Below are positions 24,586-36,530 of a stretch of 64,000 nt of DNA, in pieces; positions within the stretch are counted from its first letter, which is position 1; every line of letters starts with the position of its first letter. The notes under the pieces were generated by a model. That model was not told the DNA's origin. It ran no database searches and saw only the letters and a list, made by a program, of their open reading frames with translations. Position numbers and translations under genes: made by a program. The stretch is taken from assembly GCA_032871835.1 (NCBI GenBank), contig CM065295.1:63113687-63177686 (forward strand). The letters are read 5' to 3'. The stretch comes from Dipteronia dyeriana (Eukaryota; Streptophyta; Magnoliopsida; Sapindales; Sapindaceae).

Positions 24586-24590
24586 CATTT

Positions 24591-26420
24591 GTGTTTGATG
24601 ATGATTGTTGCATGCCTTTGAAACCCTGAAAAATAAATTGACATCTACTCCTAAAATCATGCCTCCTGATTGGTATCTTCCTTTAGAATTAATGTGTGAT
24701 GCATCTAACTATGCTGTTGCTATTTTAGGACAGCGGGTAGATAAATTGCCACATTTTATTTACTACACTAGTTGCACTTTGAATGATGTACAATTAAATT
24801 ACGCCACCACAGAAAAAGAATTTATTGCCGTTGTTAGTGCTTTATAGAAATTTCGATCATATTTGACAGGGTTTTAGGTTATTGTTTATTCTGATCATGC
24901 TGCATTAAAGTATTTGCTAACCAAAAAGGAAGCGAAACTGAGATTACTCTGGTGGATCCTTTTGTTGCAAGAATTTGATTTAGAAATCACGGATAAAAAG
25001 GACAGTGAGAATGTGGTGGCAGATCATCTTTCTCAATTGGTGGAAGATCAAGAAGAGGAAAAACATGCCGAGACCATTCCCATCAACGAGAACTTTCCAG
25101 AGGAACAACTACTAGCAGTAAGTGGCAAAGATCTATGGTATGTAGACATTGTGAATTACCTTGCTAATGGAATCATACCACTTGATCTGAGCTCACAGGT
25201 AAATAAGAGGTTCCTTTCCATCTCCAGACAGTATTTTTGGGATGATCCATACTTGTTTTAATTTGGATTCGATCGGATTATTCGGAGATGTGTACCAAAG
25301 GAAGTACAATATGATGTTTTGATATTTTGTCACAATCTTCATTATATAGGACACTTTAGTGCAAATAAAACTGCTTTGAAAGTTCTATAATCAGGTTTCT
25401 TTTGGACTTCATTATTTAAAGATGTTTATAATTTTTGCATTTCTTGTGACAGGTGCCAGAGAACAGGAAACATTGAAAAAAAGGGACGAGATGCCAATTT
25501 CAAGTCAACTGGTTGTGGAGATATTCGACGTATGGGGAATTGACTTTATGAGACCTTTCCCTTCCTTATATGGGTACAATTATATCTTGGTGGTTGTGGA
25601 CTATGTATAGAAGTGGATCGAAGCAATTGCAACCAAGATGAATGATAGCTAGATGGCGATGAAGTTTATCAAGGTGAACATTTTCACCAGATTTGGAACT
25701 CATTGTACAACAATAAGTGATGGTGGAAACCACTTTTATAACAAGGTCTTTTCCTCGTTGATGAAGAAATATAGAGTCAAACATAAGATGCCAACCCCGT
25801 ATCATCCTCAGACATTGGGATAGGTGGAAGTGAGTAATAGACAGATTTAAGCTGATCTTAGAGAAGAATGTGTAACCAAATTGGAAGGATTGGTAACTCA
25901 AGCTTAATGATGCCTTGTGGGCATATATAACTACTTACAAAACTTCGATTGGGATGAGTCCTTACAGAATATTCTTTGGGAAAGCATGTCACTTGTCGGT
26001 GGAGTTGGAACACAATGCCTATTGGGCCTTGAAGAAATTGAATTTCAATTTATGTAAGGCTGGAGAAGAAATACGTTTACAAATGAGTGAGCTTGAAGAA
26101 CTTCAGAATGATGCCTTTGAGAATGCGAAGATATATTGTGAAATGACTAAAAAATTGCATGACAAGAATATTTTTCAGAAAGAATTTCATCCGGGGATGT
26201 TAGTCTTTTTTTATCAATCGTGTTTGAGGCTATTTCTAGGAAAACTAAAATCAAAATGGTAATGTCCTTATAAAGTTATAGAAGTTTTCCTCATGGAGCG
26301 ATAGAAATTGAGAACCTTCAGAATTGTGGCAGATTAAAGGTAAACAGGCAAATGCTGAAACCATATCTTTGCATGTCCAAACCCAGGAAGGTTGGATCAA
26401 TTAAACTCATAGAGCCATAG
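24591..26420 (+). pseudogene. Athila-1 RNase H and integrase
   Basis: Continues the RT frame after copia-1. RNase H motifs are LELMCDASNYAV near 24685-24720 (the catalytic D of the DAS motif), YATTEKEFIAVV near 24800, an [16 protein letters not shown] block near 24890, and [27 protein letters not shown] near 24965-25040. Integrase shows a [13 protein letters not shown] zinc segment near 25447, VWGIDFM.PFPS..GYNYILVVVDYV near 25530-25605, and a C-terminal [20 protein letters not shown] block near 26150-26210. Several stops and frameshifts (for example at 24845, 25259 and 25608) break it. Confidence 0.85.
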
Positions 26421-26624
26421 TGCTCTCATCCATCTCACCTAGACGTTACATATATCACTTGGTAGGAGGCAACCTACCCATGTTTAATTCTTTTGTTTTT
26501 GTTTTTATTTTTATTTTTCCTTATTTTTGAGTAATAATTAGTGTGTTTCAAGTACCGTTGTAGCTAGAATTTAACATTGTCATATTCTTAGTTTTGAACT
26601 TAATTCATAGGCAATGTTAAATTC

Positions 26625-27219
26625 AGGTTTGGGGGTATCTTGAGGTTTTCAAAGACAAGAAAAAATATTTTGAATGTGTGCACATTGAGTTGTGCAGATC
26701 AGGTCTGGAAAAAACTTCTTTTGGCTATCGCTGGCCAGACCGCTCCCTAGATGCATGTTTAGACCGCGGTATTCAAAGTAGGAAGGCTCTATTAAACACC
26801 GTTGGGAAGACCACTTTTCAAGTGTAGTGTCCGTACCGCGGCCTAACAAGCAACGATCGCCTGGAGGTTTTCGCTTCCAATACCACTCTACATGTATAGT
26901 ATCCAGACCGCGGTACCTATTACGATGATCCAATTGATAACACCGCTAGTGTGACCGCTCCTAAAGCAAGCTGTCCTTACCTCGACATTCATAGCTTGTC
27001 AACTTTAGACACCACAGTTGCCTTTACCGCTTGAGATGCAAGGATTACGCCGCGGTCCACACCGCTGTACATTAAGTAAAATGGTGTGTTTCTTGGTCTC
27101 AAGTAAGCAAATTAAGTTATGACCGCTGCCCAGACTGTGGCCCAGGTAAGTGACCCAGACTGCGGCCCAAGTAAGTGACCCAGACCGTGGTAGGGTACAA
27201 TTTTATGCATCTATATAAG
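26625..27219 (+). promoter_or_regulatory. Internal LTR-like promoter module before the env-like ORF
   Basis: In order this region holds a PPT-like motif AGGTTTGGGGGTATCTTGAGG (26625-26645), then a motif cluster with four exact CCGCGG sites (26764, 26836, 26908, 27050) and many ACCGC/GCGGT variants, then a canonical TATA box CTATATAAG at 27211-27219. The same order (PPT, CCGCGG island, TATA) occurs at the U3 of this element's own LTR. A leader of about 600 bases separates it from the env-like ORF at 27831. The sequence elements are seen directly; promoter activity is inferred. Confidence 0.55.
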
Positions 27220-27830
27220 TGCACAATCTGGTTCTTTTCTCTCCACTTTCACCTTGGCTGCACATGTTTCTTCTTCTCATTCTTTCCTCTTCTTTAGTTT
27301 TTAATTTTTTATCACAAAAATCTTGTTCAATCTCCATTATTCTTCATCAAATATCAATGATATGTCTTTCTTCTCCTTATTTCATAGCTTATTTTACTCT
27401 TTGTGCATTATTTGACCTAAGTTTTCTTGAATGAGATGATTTAGAAGATTTTGTGGTGTCTTGTGGTTTAAATTCGGATTTCATGCTTCAATGATCAATG
27501 GGCTTTGTTTGAATTATGTTTTGGACTATGATTTAGCTTAGTTGGTAGGATTTAGATGGAGTTATGCTTGGAATTTGAAATTGGGAGTATTTTGAAATAT
27601 TTGAATTTTATTTGAATCAATGTAGGGAGTTTGATTTTGGTGCATGTATGCTTAATATGATGCCATTGTATTGAATTTGTTTTATTTTGCTTACGGTCTG
27701 CCTTTGGAATGTTGAATTTAAAGATAATGTGATTATTTGAAAATTTGGTTCAAAATTGAGTCGAACTGCTACTGAAATTTATCTACAAACTTCACTTATG
27801 TGTTTTCGTTTGCTTGTTTTATGTGTGTAG

Positions 27831-29145
27831 ATGGCCAATATAAATTTGAACAAAAGACCGCAGGTAGGCAGTTCTTCCAGAGGCAAAGGGGTCACTCTCT
27901 CACGCTTGGCTCAACATAAGGATTATCGAGACGGGGTTTCAAAATTTCAGAGTTGGGCTTGGATTGTGGAAAAAGACATTGATGTGCCGAGTTTGTTGGA
28001 AACATTAGTGCCTGGGGTTGTGGCTAGCCGTCAGTGGGTAGGATTTGTTAAGAGGCCTCCCAAGCCCAATAGAAGCATAGTTGCTGAGTTTTACGCGAGT
28101 ATAGTGCCAAAGAGGTTTCTGAGTGGAGGACCGGTTCTGGTCCAAAGGGTCAAAGTTCACAACTCACCGGATGCTATTAATCAATACTTTATGACCTCAG
28201 ATGTGCAAGTTAACAACAACATTGGGATACATACCATTGATAAGATTGATCAGTACCAGGGGAGGCTGGCTGTAGTGCTACGGCTGGATGGCAGAGAGGA
28301 GTGGAACTGGTTAGTTTGATTACACCAGAGAGATTTGAAGGTCGATGCTGCGTTTTGGGACGTATTTTCATCGTATTCTTTGAAGCCTATGCAACATCTG
28401 ATAAAGTTGTTTTTTGAGCCTGTCCGGCTATTGCATCACCTTTTGACTAGACGACCATTAACACTATCCGAGTGATTTTTTGAGCTATTTATTATAACGG
28501 GTGTGAGGATTCTTCATCCATGGTATTCACTGGCTTGATCACAGCTTTTTTCAGGTAGGCGGGTATTGAGGTAGACAATGGATTTTAGAAACAGGCACCA
28601 GATATGTTGGCATTAATGCTCTGGAACAAGTTGTGTAACGATCGGGGCCTACCTACCATAAGATAGTATGGAGAGCGGCAACGTCACCGAGAGGCGCGAG
28701 ACTCTCAAGAGGCATAACAGAGAGATGAACAGTTACAGATGGAGGTTGCTGGCCTGATTCTAGATATTTAGTCAGACGTTCCTCCAGCCGCTCATCTTGA
28801 TGCCGCTCAGCCATGAGGTACTTTGATTCTTTGTTTCAGGATTTGCGGGACCATATGGATAGGCAAATATTAGAGATGGAGGATCAATTGAATACACGTT
28901 TTGACGGTGTTGATTCGAACATTACTGAGTTGCGTTCGATGGTTAGCCAGTTTTTTGTGGCTGACGATGGAAGTGTACGCTTCTAGCCTCCAGTTTCCCC
29001 ACCTGAGTTTCAGGTAGGAGGTAGCTCTTGGTATGATCAGTCTAGTTTCAGATTTGGAGTGCCTATGGAGTTGCAGCATCATGATCGTGATTCGAACAAG
29101 GATATCGAGATTCTGCATCTTTCAGACGAGGATGAAGGACTTTAG
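27831..29145 (+). pseudogene. Athila-1 env-like ORF3 remnant
   Basis: The ATG at 27831 opens 162 codons, with RGKGVTLSRLAQHKDYRDGV early, then IVAEFYASIV and VHNSPDAINQYFMTSDVQV. This pattern resembles the plant 'putative transposon protein' domain often found in Athila ORF3, which sits where envelope genes sit in retroviruses. After the stop at about 28318, related coding sequence appears to continue in more than one frame to FRFGVPMELQHHDRDSNKDIEI and LHLSDEDEGL, ending at 29145. A pyrimidine-rich TGTGTAG acceptor-like site abuts the ATG. No clear transmembrane segment was seen. Function is unknown. Confidence 0.6.
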
Positions 29146-30114
29146 ATGATATGCATTTTCTTTCATTTTCTTGTTTTATTCTTCTTTATTTTTCTTTTGA
29201 ACTATTTTCGTTTTTATTTTGACTTTATTTTTATTTTCTTCATATTTATGTGTTTTAACTTGGATTCTAGTATTATTAGTATTTTTTTTAATTCTTTAAT
29301 TTTGTTTTGAATTTATTTTACTATTCCTGTCTTTCCTCATCTGTCACCATTAGGGACAATGCTGAGTTTAGGTTTGGGGGTGTGATCCATGTTATTGTGC
29401 ATTGATTTATTCCCTAGAGATAATATGCATTAATCACTGAGTTTACACTAACTTCTTGCCATATAGAGTAGTGCATTGCATTTTTTTTTCAAAATTTATG
29501 ACATGCTCTTGATGTGATAGTAGATAGGAAGCTTAGTTGAATTGTCATGATTAATAATGGAGATTACCCGTACGAGTTCACTAAACCAAAAAGTGTAAGT
29601 AAATGACATTATATGAGGGTTCTTTTGTTTCTACTCTTTAAACACTCAGTAGGTTCTTAGCATTAGAATTTGATCTCTATAGGTTATACCTTGAACTTTA
29701 TAGAACTTTCATCATTAAAAGAATTCACATGTTAATTTTCATCTTGAGTAAGTCGAACCAGTGGAAGTGATGATTAAACTATGTGTGCTTGAACTACTTG
29801 AAAGGCCTTACCTTGTGTGTGTGCTTTGTAGCCCTTTTTGAAGCCAAACACTAAAAGCCTTTTTCTTTCTTCACCACATTAGCTGTAACCCATGTATCCT
29901 ATATTATAACCATACCTTATATCTTGGGATCATGCTTTGAGAATGTGAAGGAGATATGATAGTTCTGCACGTAATTGTTGTGCAAATTTCAAGTGAAGGC
30001 CAATGTAGGAAGAGCTGTATTCAATCCAAAAGAGTAAGTGTGATAGTTATAAATTTTTAAGTACATTTCTGATTCTAGAGTATGAAGTAAATTCAATATA
30101 TATAAAGGAGAAAA
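29146..30114 (+). other. Athila-1 region after ORF3, no gene
   Basis: T-rich non-coding sequence. A second internal PPT-like motif, AGGTTTGGGGGTGTGATCC, lies at about 29370-29388, shortly after the ORF3 stop. Confidence 0.6.
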
Positions 30115-30119
30115 GTTGC

Positions 30120-32185
30120 TGATCGGGACACGTCGCAGTGTCATCAAATATGAACATTTAAGTTCGACCTTGCAAGAGCGTAAGTCACAGACTAGCACAA
30201 CGGCAAGCACGGGATCTATCCACAGGAAGGTGGGATTCACCGATCGTCTCTAATTCTAGCTATTATTACAACACTCCGAGCGGACTCGTGTGTTGCGTGT
30301 GCAGAAAAGTGAATAATAATATAACTAAATAACTTATATAAATGATATATACAATGATAGATGGAATGAAGATATGCATGAAATTTGGTTACACTAGGGA
30401 AACGACTCAACCGTGACAATCCTCATAATTACATTCTAGAGTCACCTAATCCTCAAATGTGCAAGTATATCATAGGCTTGTATCCCCTTAATTAATCTCT
30501 AATATCTCTCGATGTCTTAGAGATAGTATCCATATATACCCGAAATCTCTCTCGAGCAATCTAGACAATATATATGAACCCATTAAGCACGTGGAATACA
30601 AATCGAGCCATATACGCTAGCTTAGTGATTCTAGCACTTTCTACTCAAGCATAATGAATGTTTATATAAGCATTAACAAACGCGTCTCCTCTCGGTACAT
30701 AACATCTGACCATGGATCAATTACAAAGTGATCAATTAAGCAAAGACTTTAAGCACTCAAAACATCCATATAACAACACAAGCATAAGAAAAATATCGGT
30801 GGTCTTTACTTCTATGACAAAGATTCTGTTTAGTCAACTCCCTAGGATGGCTAAACATGGGAAACAAGTTTACTTAACAACTACATGCAACAATGTGATT
30901 GTTATAACAATAAGAACATTCAATTTAGATTAAAAGTTCATCCTCTTGATTAGGGAATTTTCCCACAATCAATTTATCACCCAATCCTGTCACGTGGATA
31001 GATATTTGTGTCTTGATACAAATACCCATTAAGAACAAGGATATGAACCAAGGTCAATTTAGCAACTAAAAGCCTGAACTGAAACCTTTTCTACTCTTTA
31101 AGGCTAAAATCTCTATTACTCAAATTATTCAATACATTGAATTTCAAGTCATCCATCAATCAATCAACAATCATGGGTATCTAATTTCTACTATAAATTA
31201 CATACATATCATATTAGGAACATAAAAACATATATATATCATAGAGCAAAACAAACCCCAAATGAATTTAAGAACAATCAATACATTTATTACACAAGTG
31301 TAGGTTTACAATATCCCCAAATTGGTGGAATACATCAAAGACAACAAGAAATACAAAAAAAATGAGCAAATAAGAGAGAACCCTTGAAGACAAGTCCTCC
31401 AAAGATGCTCATAGCCTTCCTAGCAAGAATTTGGCTCCTAATTCCTTTGTAATCTACTCTAAGATGGATGGAGGAAGTGTATAGTGGGAAGATGGAGGTA
31501 TATGGTGAGCTCCCATGGAGGAAAAAAATACATGAGAGCAAAAGATGAAAGAAAACGGAAGAAGATGAGAAGAGGCTTGAGAAGGGGAAAAGAGGGGAAG
31601 AGAACTTTGAAGAATGAGGAGAAAAGGGGTATTTATAGTGTGGGAGGTTAAGGTAAGACTTTTGGGTGAAAAGACAAGAATACCCCTCTGAAAATGGCTG
31701 AAAAATGCATTTCTACCTAGAAGTGTGGTACGATGTGCTGTACGCATCAACACAGCGAACCGTACATCACTTTTGGAGGTTGCTGCCCTTCTACGCGGTA
31801 TGCAACTTGGTCTCGCACGGTTGTGTACCGCACTTCTCTACGCACCATTACAAAATCAATTATAACTTTCTCTAGAAAGCTCAAAATCGCGATCTGTAAA
31901 GTGCGTTGGAAAGAAGACCTCTGGGGATTTCTAAAAAGTTGTTATGGGTGATGTAGTTTGATTGGAGGAGAGAGATATAACCTTTCAAAGTTAGGGTATC
32001 TGCACAAGCTATTCCAAATTCTGCCCTTTAACCTCCAAAGCTCTTCAATTAAGCTCAAATACCTTCCGTAGGTAACATGTACCTATACAAGGCTCACAAA
32101 CACATCAAATACCAAAATATACTCGAAAACAAAAACAAAAGCTAGAAAATGGGGACCTCAAAAGGTATATAAATTGCTCCGATCA
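30120..32185 (-). mobile_element. Solo LTR of an Athila-type element
   Basis: A 2066-base sequence bounded by TGATCGGGAC and GCTCCGATCA, flanked by a perfect 5-bp duplication GTTGC (30115-30119 and 32186-32190). No PBS, PPT or genes lie inside. On the minus strand it has a TATA box (plus-strand ATTTATA, 31631-31637) and, near its end, CCCGTGCTTGCCGTTGTGC, which resembles the U5 end of the Athila-1 LTR (CTTACTTGCCGCTGTGC). That gives the orientation and the lineage. It is probably the product of LTR-LTR recombination of an element that had inserted into Athila-1. Confidence 0.82.
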
Positions 32186-32190
32186 GTTGC

Positions 32191-33063
32191 CACCAAAATA
32201 AATGGTGTATTGAGAGAATCAGAAGATAGATTATTAAGGAATGCAATTAAAGTTAAGCAAATTGCAAAGTTGTATCAACTTAAAAGGAGTTTGACAAGAA
32301 GAAAATGATGAATTTTTGAAGAGATGGATAGTAATAAGTGGCACTATTCTACTTACAAAAATATGAATGAAGACCAAGATATTTGTGCGAAGCTGTAAAG
32401 GTAATTAAAGACTATCATGGTATGGTCCTAAGTTTTTGAATTCCTAATTTCCAATTCTTTCTTAACCTTCACCCAATGGCCCCGTTACAACCTTAATGAA
32501 AGCCTAACTGATCTGCTGGTTATCCTTGCTATGAAAGTAGAATTGAAACATGTGTCTATCTTGTTCATAATGCTTGATTCTTTTTGTAAGATCTTTTGCA
32601 TAAAATCAAACGTTCTTTCTTATATATATTCGTATGCAATCAAGACTTGAATTTTTTATGTATAACTTCTATCACATATGCTTGCTGAGTGTATTTGCTC
32701 AGGTTTTGTGTGAAAAAAAGAGTGATATCCTGTGAGAATTTAAGTCTACGCGAATTACATCTATGACATTTAGCGAATGTGAACGTCTTGAGTATGTGGT
32801 TTTCATTAAAAATTGAGCAATGCATTCAGTTTTGTGACTTATCTTTAGTCTTTACTTATTGGCTTTCGCGTGCATTGTCTTAAAATGGACACATTTCGAA
32901 TGCATTTTAGATGATTGGTATTTAAATGTTTGTAGCATACGCTCAGTGCTATCATGTTTCCTACGAAAGTGACTTAGTTAGAATTTTTATTTGAAGGTTT
33001 AGTTTTTGATTTTTGTTTGCTAGTTTTGCTTGAGGACTAGCAAAAGATATGTTTGGAGGTATT
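32191..33063 (+). other. Athila-1 3' non-coding region and PPT
   Basis: No gene was seen. The last bases before the 3' LTR, GTTTGGAGGTATT at 33051-33063, form the polypurine tract, a slightly changed version of the internal GTTTGGGGGTAT motifs. Confidence 0.7.
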
Positions 33064-34437
33064 TGATCGGTCTATTTTATATATGTTTTTCTCCCTTATT
33101 TCCTATGTCATAAGGTTGTCTCTCGAGTAATTTAGGTTATTTAATTTGTTTATTGAGCATGTGTAGGTCATTTTTCCTTAAACATGAGACATTTGGTGAT
33201 ATTTGTAAGGAATGGAGTTTAACAAGAAAATAATGGGTAAATCTGTCAACTTTCACTGTGTAGGTTACTACCCGTGCAATGCTTCAACTGTAACATATCC
33301 AGCGGAGAAGTCTACGCGTGCAATCTTTCAGGACCGCGGTCCATACCGCTTCATAGTACCAACCTAAGTCGTGGTTTACACAGCGGAAATGACTAGAGAG
33401 TACAACATTTGGAATACTGCGGTCTATGCAAGGTATTCGTGCAGCGGTACAGGGAGCGATCGTGCGCATTTCTTATTTTCTAGGGAATTCTAAAACCCTA
33501 TTTGATGGAGGACTTATATATATTTATTATTCTTTTCTTCAGAAGACTGCACACACATTATAGCCTTCTCAACCATTATTCTTTTTCGCAAACACCTTAC
33601 ATAATCTTTCATCATCTTTGCACATCTGAAGATCAAAGACTGAGAAGATTTCAATCGAAGACTTGAAGTACTCAATCGGTTTTATCTTCTTTTTTTCTTC
33701 TGCTTTTATTTTCATGATGTGTAACTAACTCCATACCGGAGAATCAATGTGAACCTCTATGAATGCTCTTTGTTAGAATTAACTATATTTTAATTAATTC
33801 AATTTTTGATTCATTCAATTCATCTTATGTCTAAATTATTTATTCTTGTTAATGCATGATCATACGTTGGCACGAATTTAGGGTTTTAATAGTTTAGTGA
33901 TTGAGGTATACCCAATCTTAATTAATATTCAATTGAATGGATAAAACTGATCTTATCATTGATCTATGCAAGTAGGTTTTGGTTCTTTGTTCTTACACTT
34001 AATGGGTTTTCGGTTGTAGTTTGCGTCATTGATCTATGGATAAACTGTAATTGAGAACACTTGATTCATCCTAGGATCATACTGTAACAATCATACTAAA
34101 GATAAGAACGAACCCTTAACTAGATTAATATTTTCTAAGTCAATTCGAAACATTGAGTAGACATAGTTGGGAAGCAATGATGACCTAATGCTTTCTTTCC
34201 ATTGATCACAAATCAAACATTCTCAATTCCTTTCTTTAGTTTAATTTAAATTAGTTTTAGTTTTAATTCAATCTTCAAACAATCTCTTGGTTACTTTAAT
34301 TTATCTTTAATTAAAATTAGTTTTCAACTATTAAATCTCTAGTCTTCGTGGGAATGAAGCTTACTTGCCGCTGTCTTTATCTTTACGATTTGTGCACTTG
34401 TAAGTATTGTTTTTGTCATTATAATTTCAAGCAATCA
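33064..34437 (+). repeat. Athila-1 3' LTR
   Basis: A 1374-base LTR matching 10097-11491 with many substitutions and indels. It keeps an exact GGACCGCGGTCC palindrome at 33331-33342 that has decayed to GGACCGCGATCC in the 5' copy. The TATA box TATATATATTTA starts at 33515. Confidence 0.88.
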
Positions 34438-35529
34438 AGGCCTCACCTCCAGTATTTACAAAAAATACATATTCATATGGTTCAAAGAAAGCATTGTGTA
34501 AATTACAAGAGTAATTTTCGCGTCAGATTTTTCAGTACGTCGACAATTTTGTTTTAACGATTTCTCATTCCGATTTGAGTGATTCAAAAAGCAAGAGTTT
34601 AGTATATTCAAGTAGAACAAGTTCCAAGTATTTACAATGCCTAGAAAATTTATATTTTATGATTTGGAACCCGTTTTCATGATGTATTCTTCATTGTTGA
34701 GGTAAATCAATGTTCCTTCACATCTCTTTATTTTAATTGCTTGATTCATGATATATTGATGTTGCTTAGTGTAGGAATATGTCTGAATATATTTTATGGA
34801 ACGTTCTACTTATGATTAAACTAGATTCATTTGATTTCGTGTTAAAAACATATCTAGTTTTCATAGGTTGTTTGATATAACTTTCTATTTTGTGTGCTTC
34901 CATCAAATACTTAGATCACACCTTGTTTAAGGTTAAAATAAGACTTGGATTAGTCTAGGTTAAGTGTGCAATCTAGCATTAGTAAAATGCCTGCGTGTAG
35001 AGCATTGTTGGACATGCTAATAGGAGATATCATGGAGGTTGGTCACTTTGAAGGTGTACACATACTCAACTAATGGATATTTGTGTTGCAATGGTGTTGG
35101 AGTCAATCTGTGGAAGTTTCCTCATTTGAGGTTTTATCAAATTAAAAAATATCGACTATTAATCTTTTTAACTCTTATTTCATTTACATTGCTTTTAATA
35201 TCATTTGTAATATTACTGGTTAAATGAGAATTGAGAAAATATATGGGAAATAAACCTGTAATTGTTTAATTCTTTTTTTTTTCATATATTTCAATATTCT
35301 TTCTATAACTAACACTTGGAGAAGTTTGTGGAGATTGGAGTGTTGGATATAGAAGTGTGGTTGTTTTTTGCTTGTGTGGTTGTTCGAGTTTTTATAGGTT
35401 GAAGGTTTGTTCACCAAGAGTTTGACAAATTGCTTGTGTGACATTCAAAGTCCAAAAGGTGATCCAATTTGGACTCAACCTATTCACCTTCTCTAGGTTA
35501 CTAGTGATATATCAATCTTAGGAATTACA

Positions 35530-35700
35530 ATTGGTATCAGAATGGGTCATTTAAGGTACTTAGTTTGATCTTGGTGTTCTAAGATTGAATTTGTTTGTAT
35601 ATATTTGTGGGTGGATTGATTCAGAAGTTTTAATTAGAATATCATTGTTGATGTCGATTTCTGGATGTATGGAGAAAGTCAACAAGAATTGGATTTTGGC
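35530..35700 (+). other. Copia PBS and leader after LTR-A
   Basis: TTGGTATCAGAATGGG at 35531 is a copia PBS (initiator tRNA-Met type, slightly mutated), showing that LTR-A is the 5' LTR of a plus-strand copia element. Only about 170 bases of its leader remain before a different, minus-strand LTR begins. Confidence 0.7.
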
Positions 35701-36530
35701 TGTGATTTCAAAGAGAGAGAAAGAGAAATAAATTGGATGCAATTTTTACGTGGTAAAACTTCGATGACCGGAGAAACGTCCACGGGTGGCTGAATACTCA
35801 ACCAAGCCAAAATCCACTATTGAAAAGATTTACAACTCTCGATCTCTCTTTTTCTCTCTGTATTTTTCTATATTTCATGTATGTATTTTGTGATGAGATT
35901 ATGGGTCTATTTATATGTTCATAGAACCCTAATCCTCTTTGTACAAGTAATAAAAGATCTTTGTATTTAACTATGATTGGTTACCCGTTTGAAGTAGTCT
36001 GTCTTCTTTCCTATTTTGGAGACTTGTATTGAGATCGAATGAGACTCTAGTGATTCAGTCAAGTTAGGACTTATTTCCTTATAAGAGCGTAGTCTTTTTA
36101 AGGAAATAAAATTGTTGTTTGATTTAGAACCTTTTCTGTTTGGTAATTTATTCTTCTTTGAATTTCTCTTTGATATGGATATCTTCGCGTATTTTAACGA
36201 CTTGACTCGTGTGAGCTATGCGCTGGGCTTTTTATTCGATTTTCTTCATGTTCGTCCTGAGTAGAACACGATATTAGTTGGTCCCGAATGATGTCATCTG
36301 ATCCCGAGTAGAAAATGTCATCAACTAGCCCCGAGCATCTTTAACTGACCCCGAGTAGTATATGACGTCAGTTGACTCTGAGTAGGTTTTGTTCAATACT
36401 TGTTTACTTGGGCTTCTCTTATTTGGTGATGTATTGTAGGATATTTTTTGAATGCCTATTCGGATGTCCACCTGGCAATTTTATCCTCTTTGTCAATGAC
36501 ATGTACGTCTGATAAAATTTACATACGACA
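35701..36530 (-). repeat. Tat-1 3' LTR (boundaries tentative)
   Basis: The right edge is clear: ACATACGACA at 36530 is followed by ATACCCCCTT, which on the minus strand is an AAGGGGGTAT PPT before an LTR starting TGTCGTATG. The left edge (TGTGATTTC at 35701) is a guess. Inside, 35745-35850 (GTGGTAAAACTTC... AAATCCACTATTG) has the look of a minus-strand R/U5 region. It does not resemble the Tat-2 LTR at 60993-62153, so it comes from a different element. Confidence 0.5.

Larger units (their letters stand above)
10097..34437 (+). mobile_element. Athila-1: complete Ty3/gypsy retrotransposon with nested insertions
   Basis: Two LTRs beginning TGATCGGTCTATTTTATATATG and ending CAATCA bound the element, with flanking pentamers AGGAC (10092-10096) and AGGCC (34438-34442). 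A tRNA-Asp-type PBS follows the 5' LTR and a PPT precedes the 3' LTR. Order is gag, protease, RT, RNase H, integrase, then a long 3' region with an env-like ORF, the arrangement of the Athila lineage. Copia-1 (15149-24585) and a solo LTR (30120-32185) are inserted inside; without them and their duplications the element would be about 12.8 kb. All genes carry stops or frameshifts, and the LTRs differ visibly, so it is old. Confidence 0.9.
9903..35529 (+). repeat. Copia LTR (LTR-A), split by Athila-1
   Basis: The LTR starts TGTTAGGTTTTCGATTTGTG at 9903 and ends GGAATTACA at 35529, followed after one base by a copia-type PBS. Athila-1 (10097-34437) sits inside it, so the LTR sequence proper is 9903-10096 plus 34443-35529. 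The start matches LTR-B (50707) and, inverted, LTR-C (right end 49943); each begins TGTTAGGTTT and soon carries TTGATTCCATAACAA. The stretch 34500-34760 closely matches 51600-51864 in LTR-B. Compared with LTR-B, several hundred bases are missing after the first 65 or so, so this copy is internally deleted. Confidence 0.65.
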
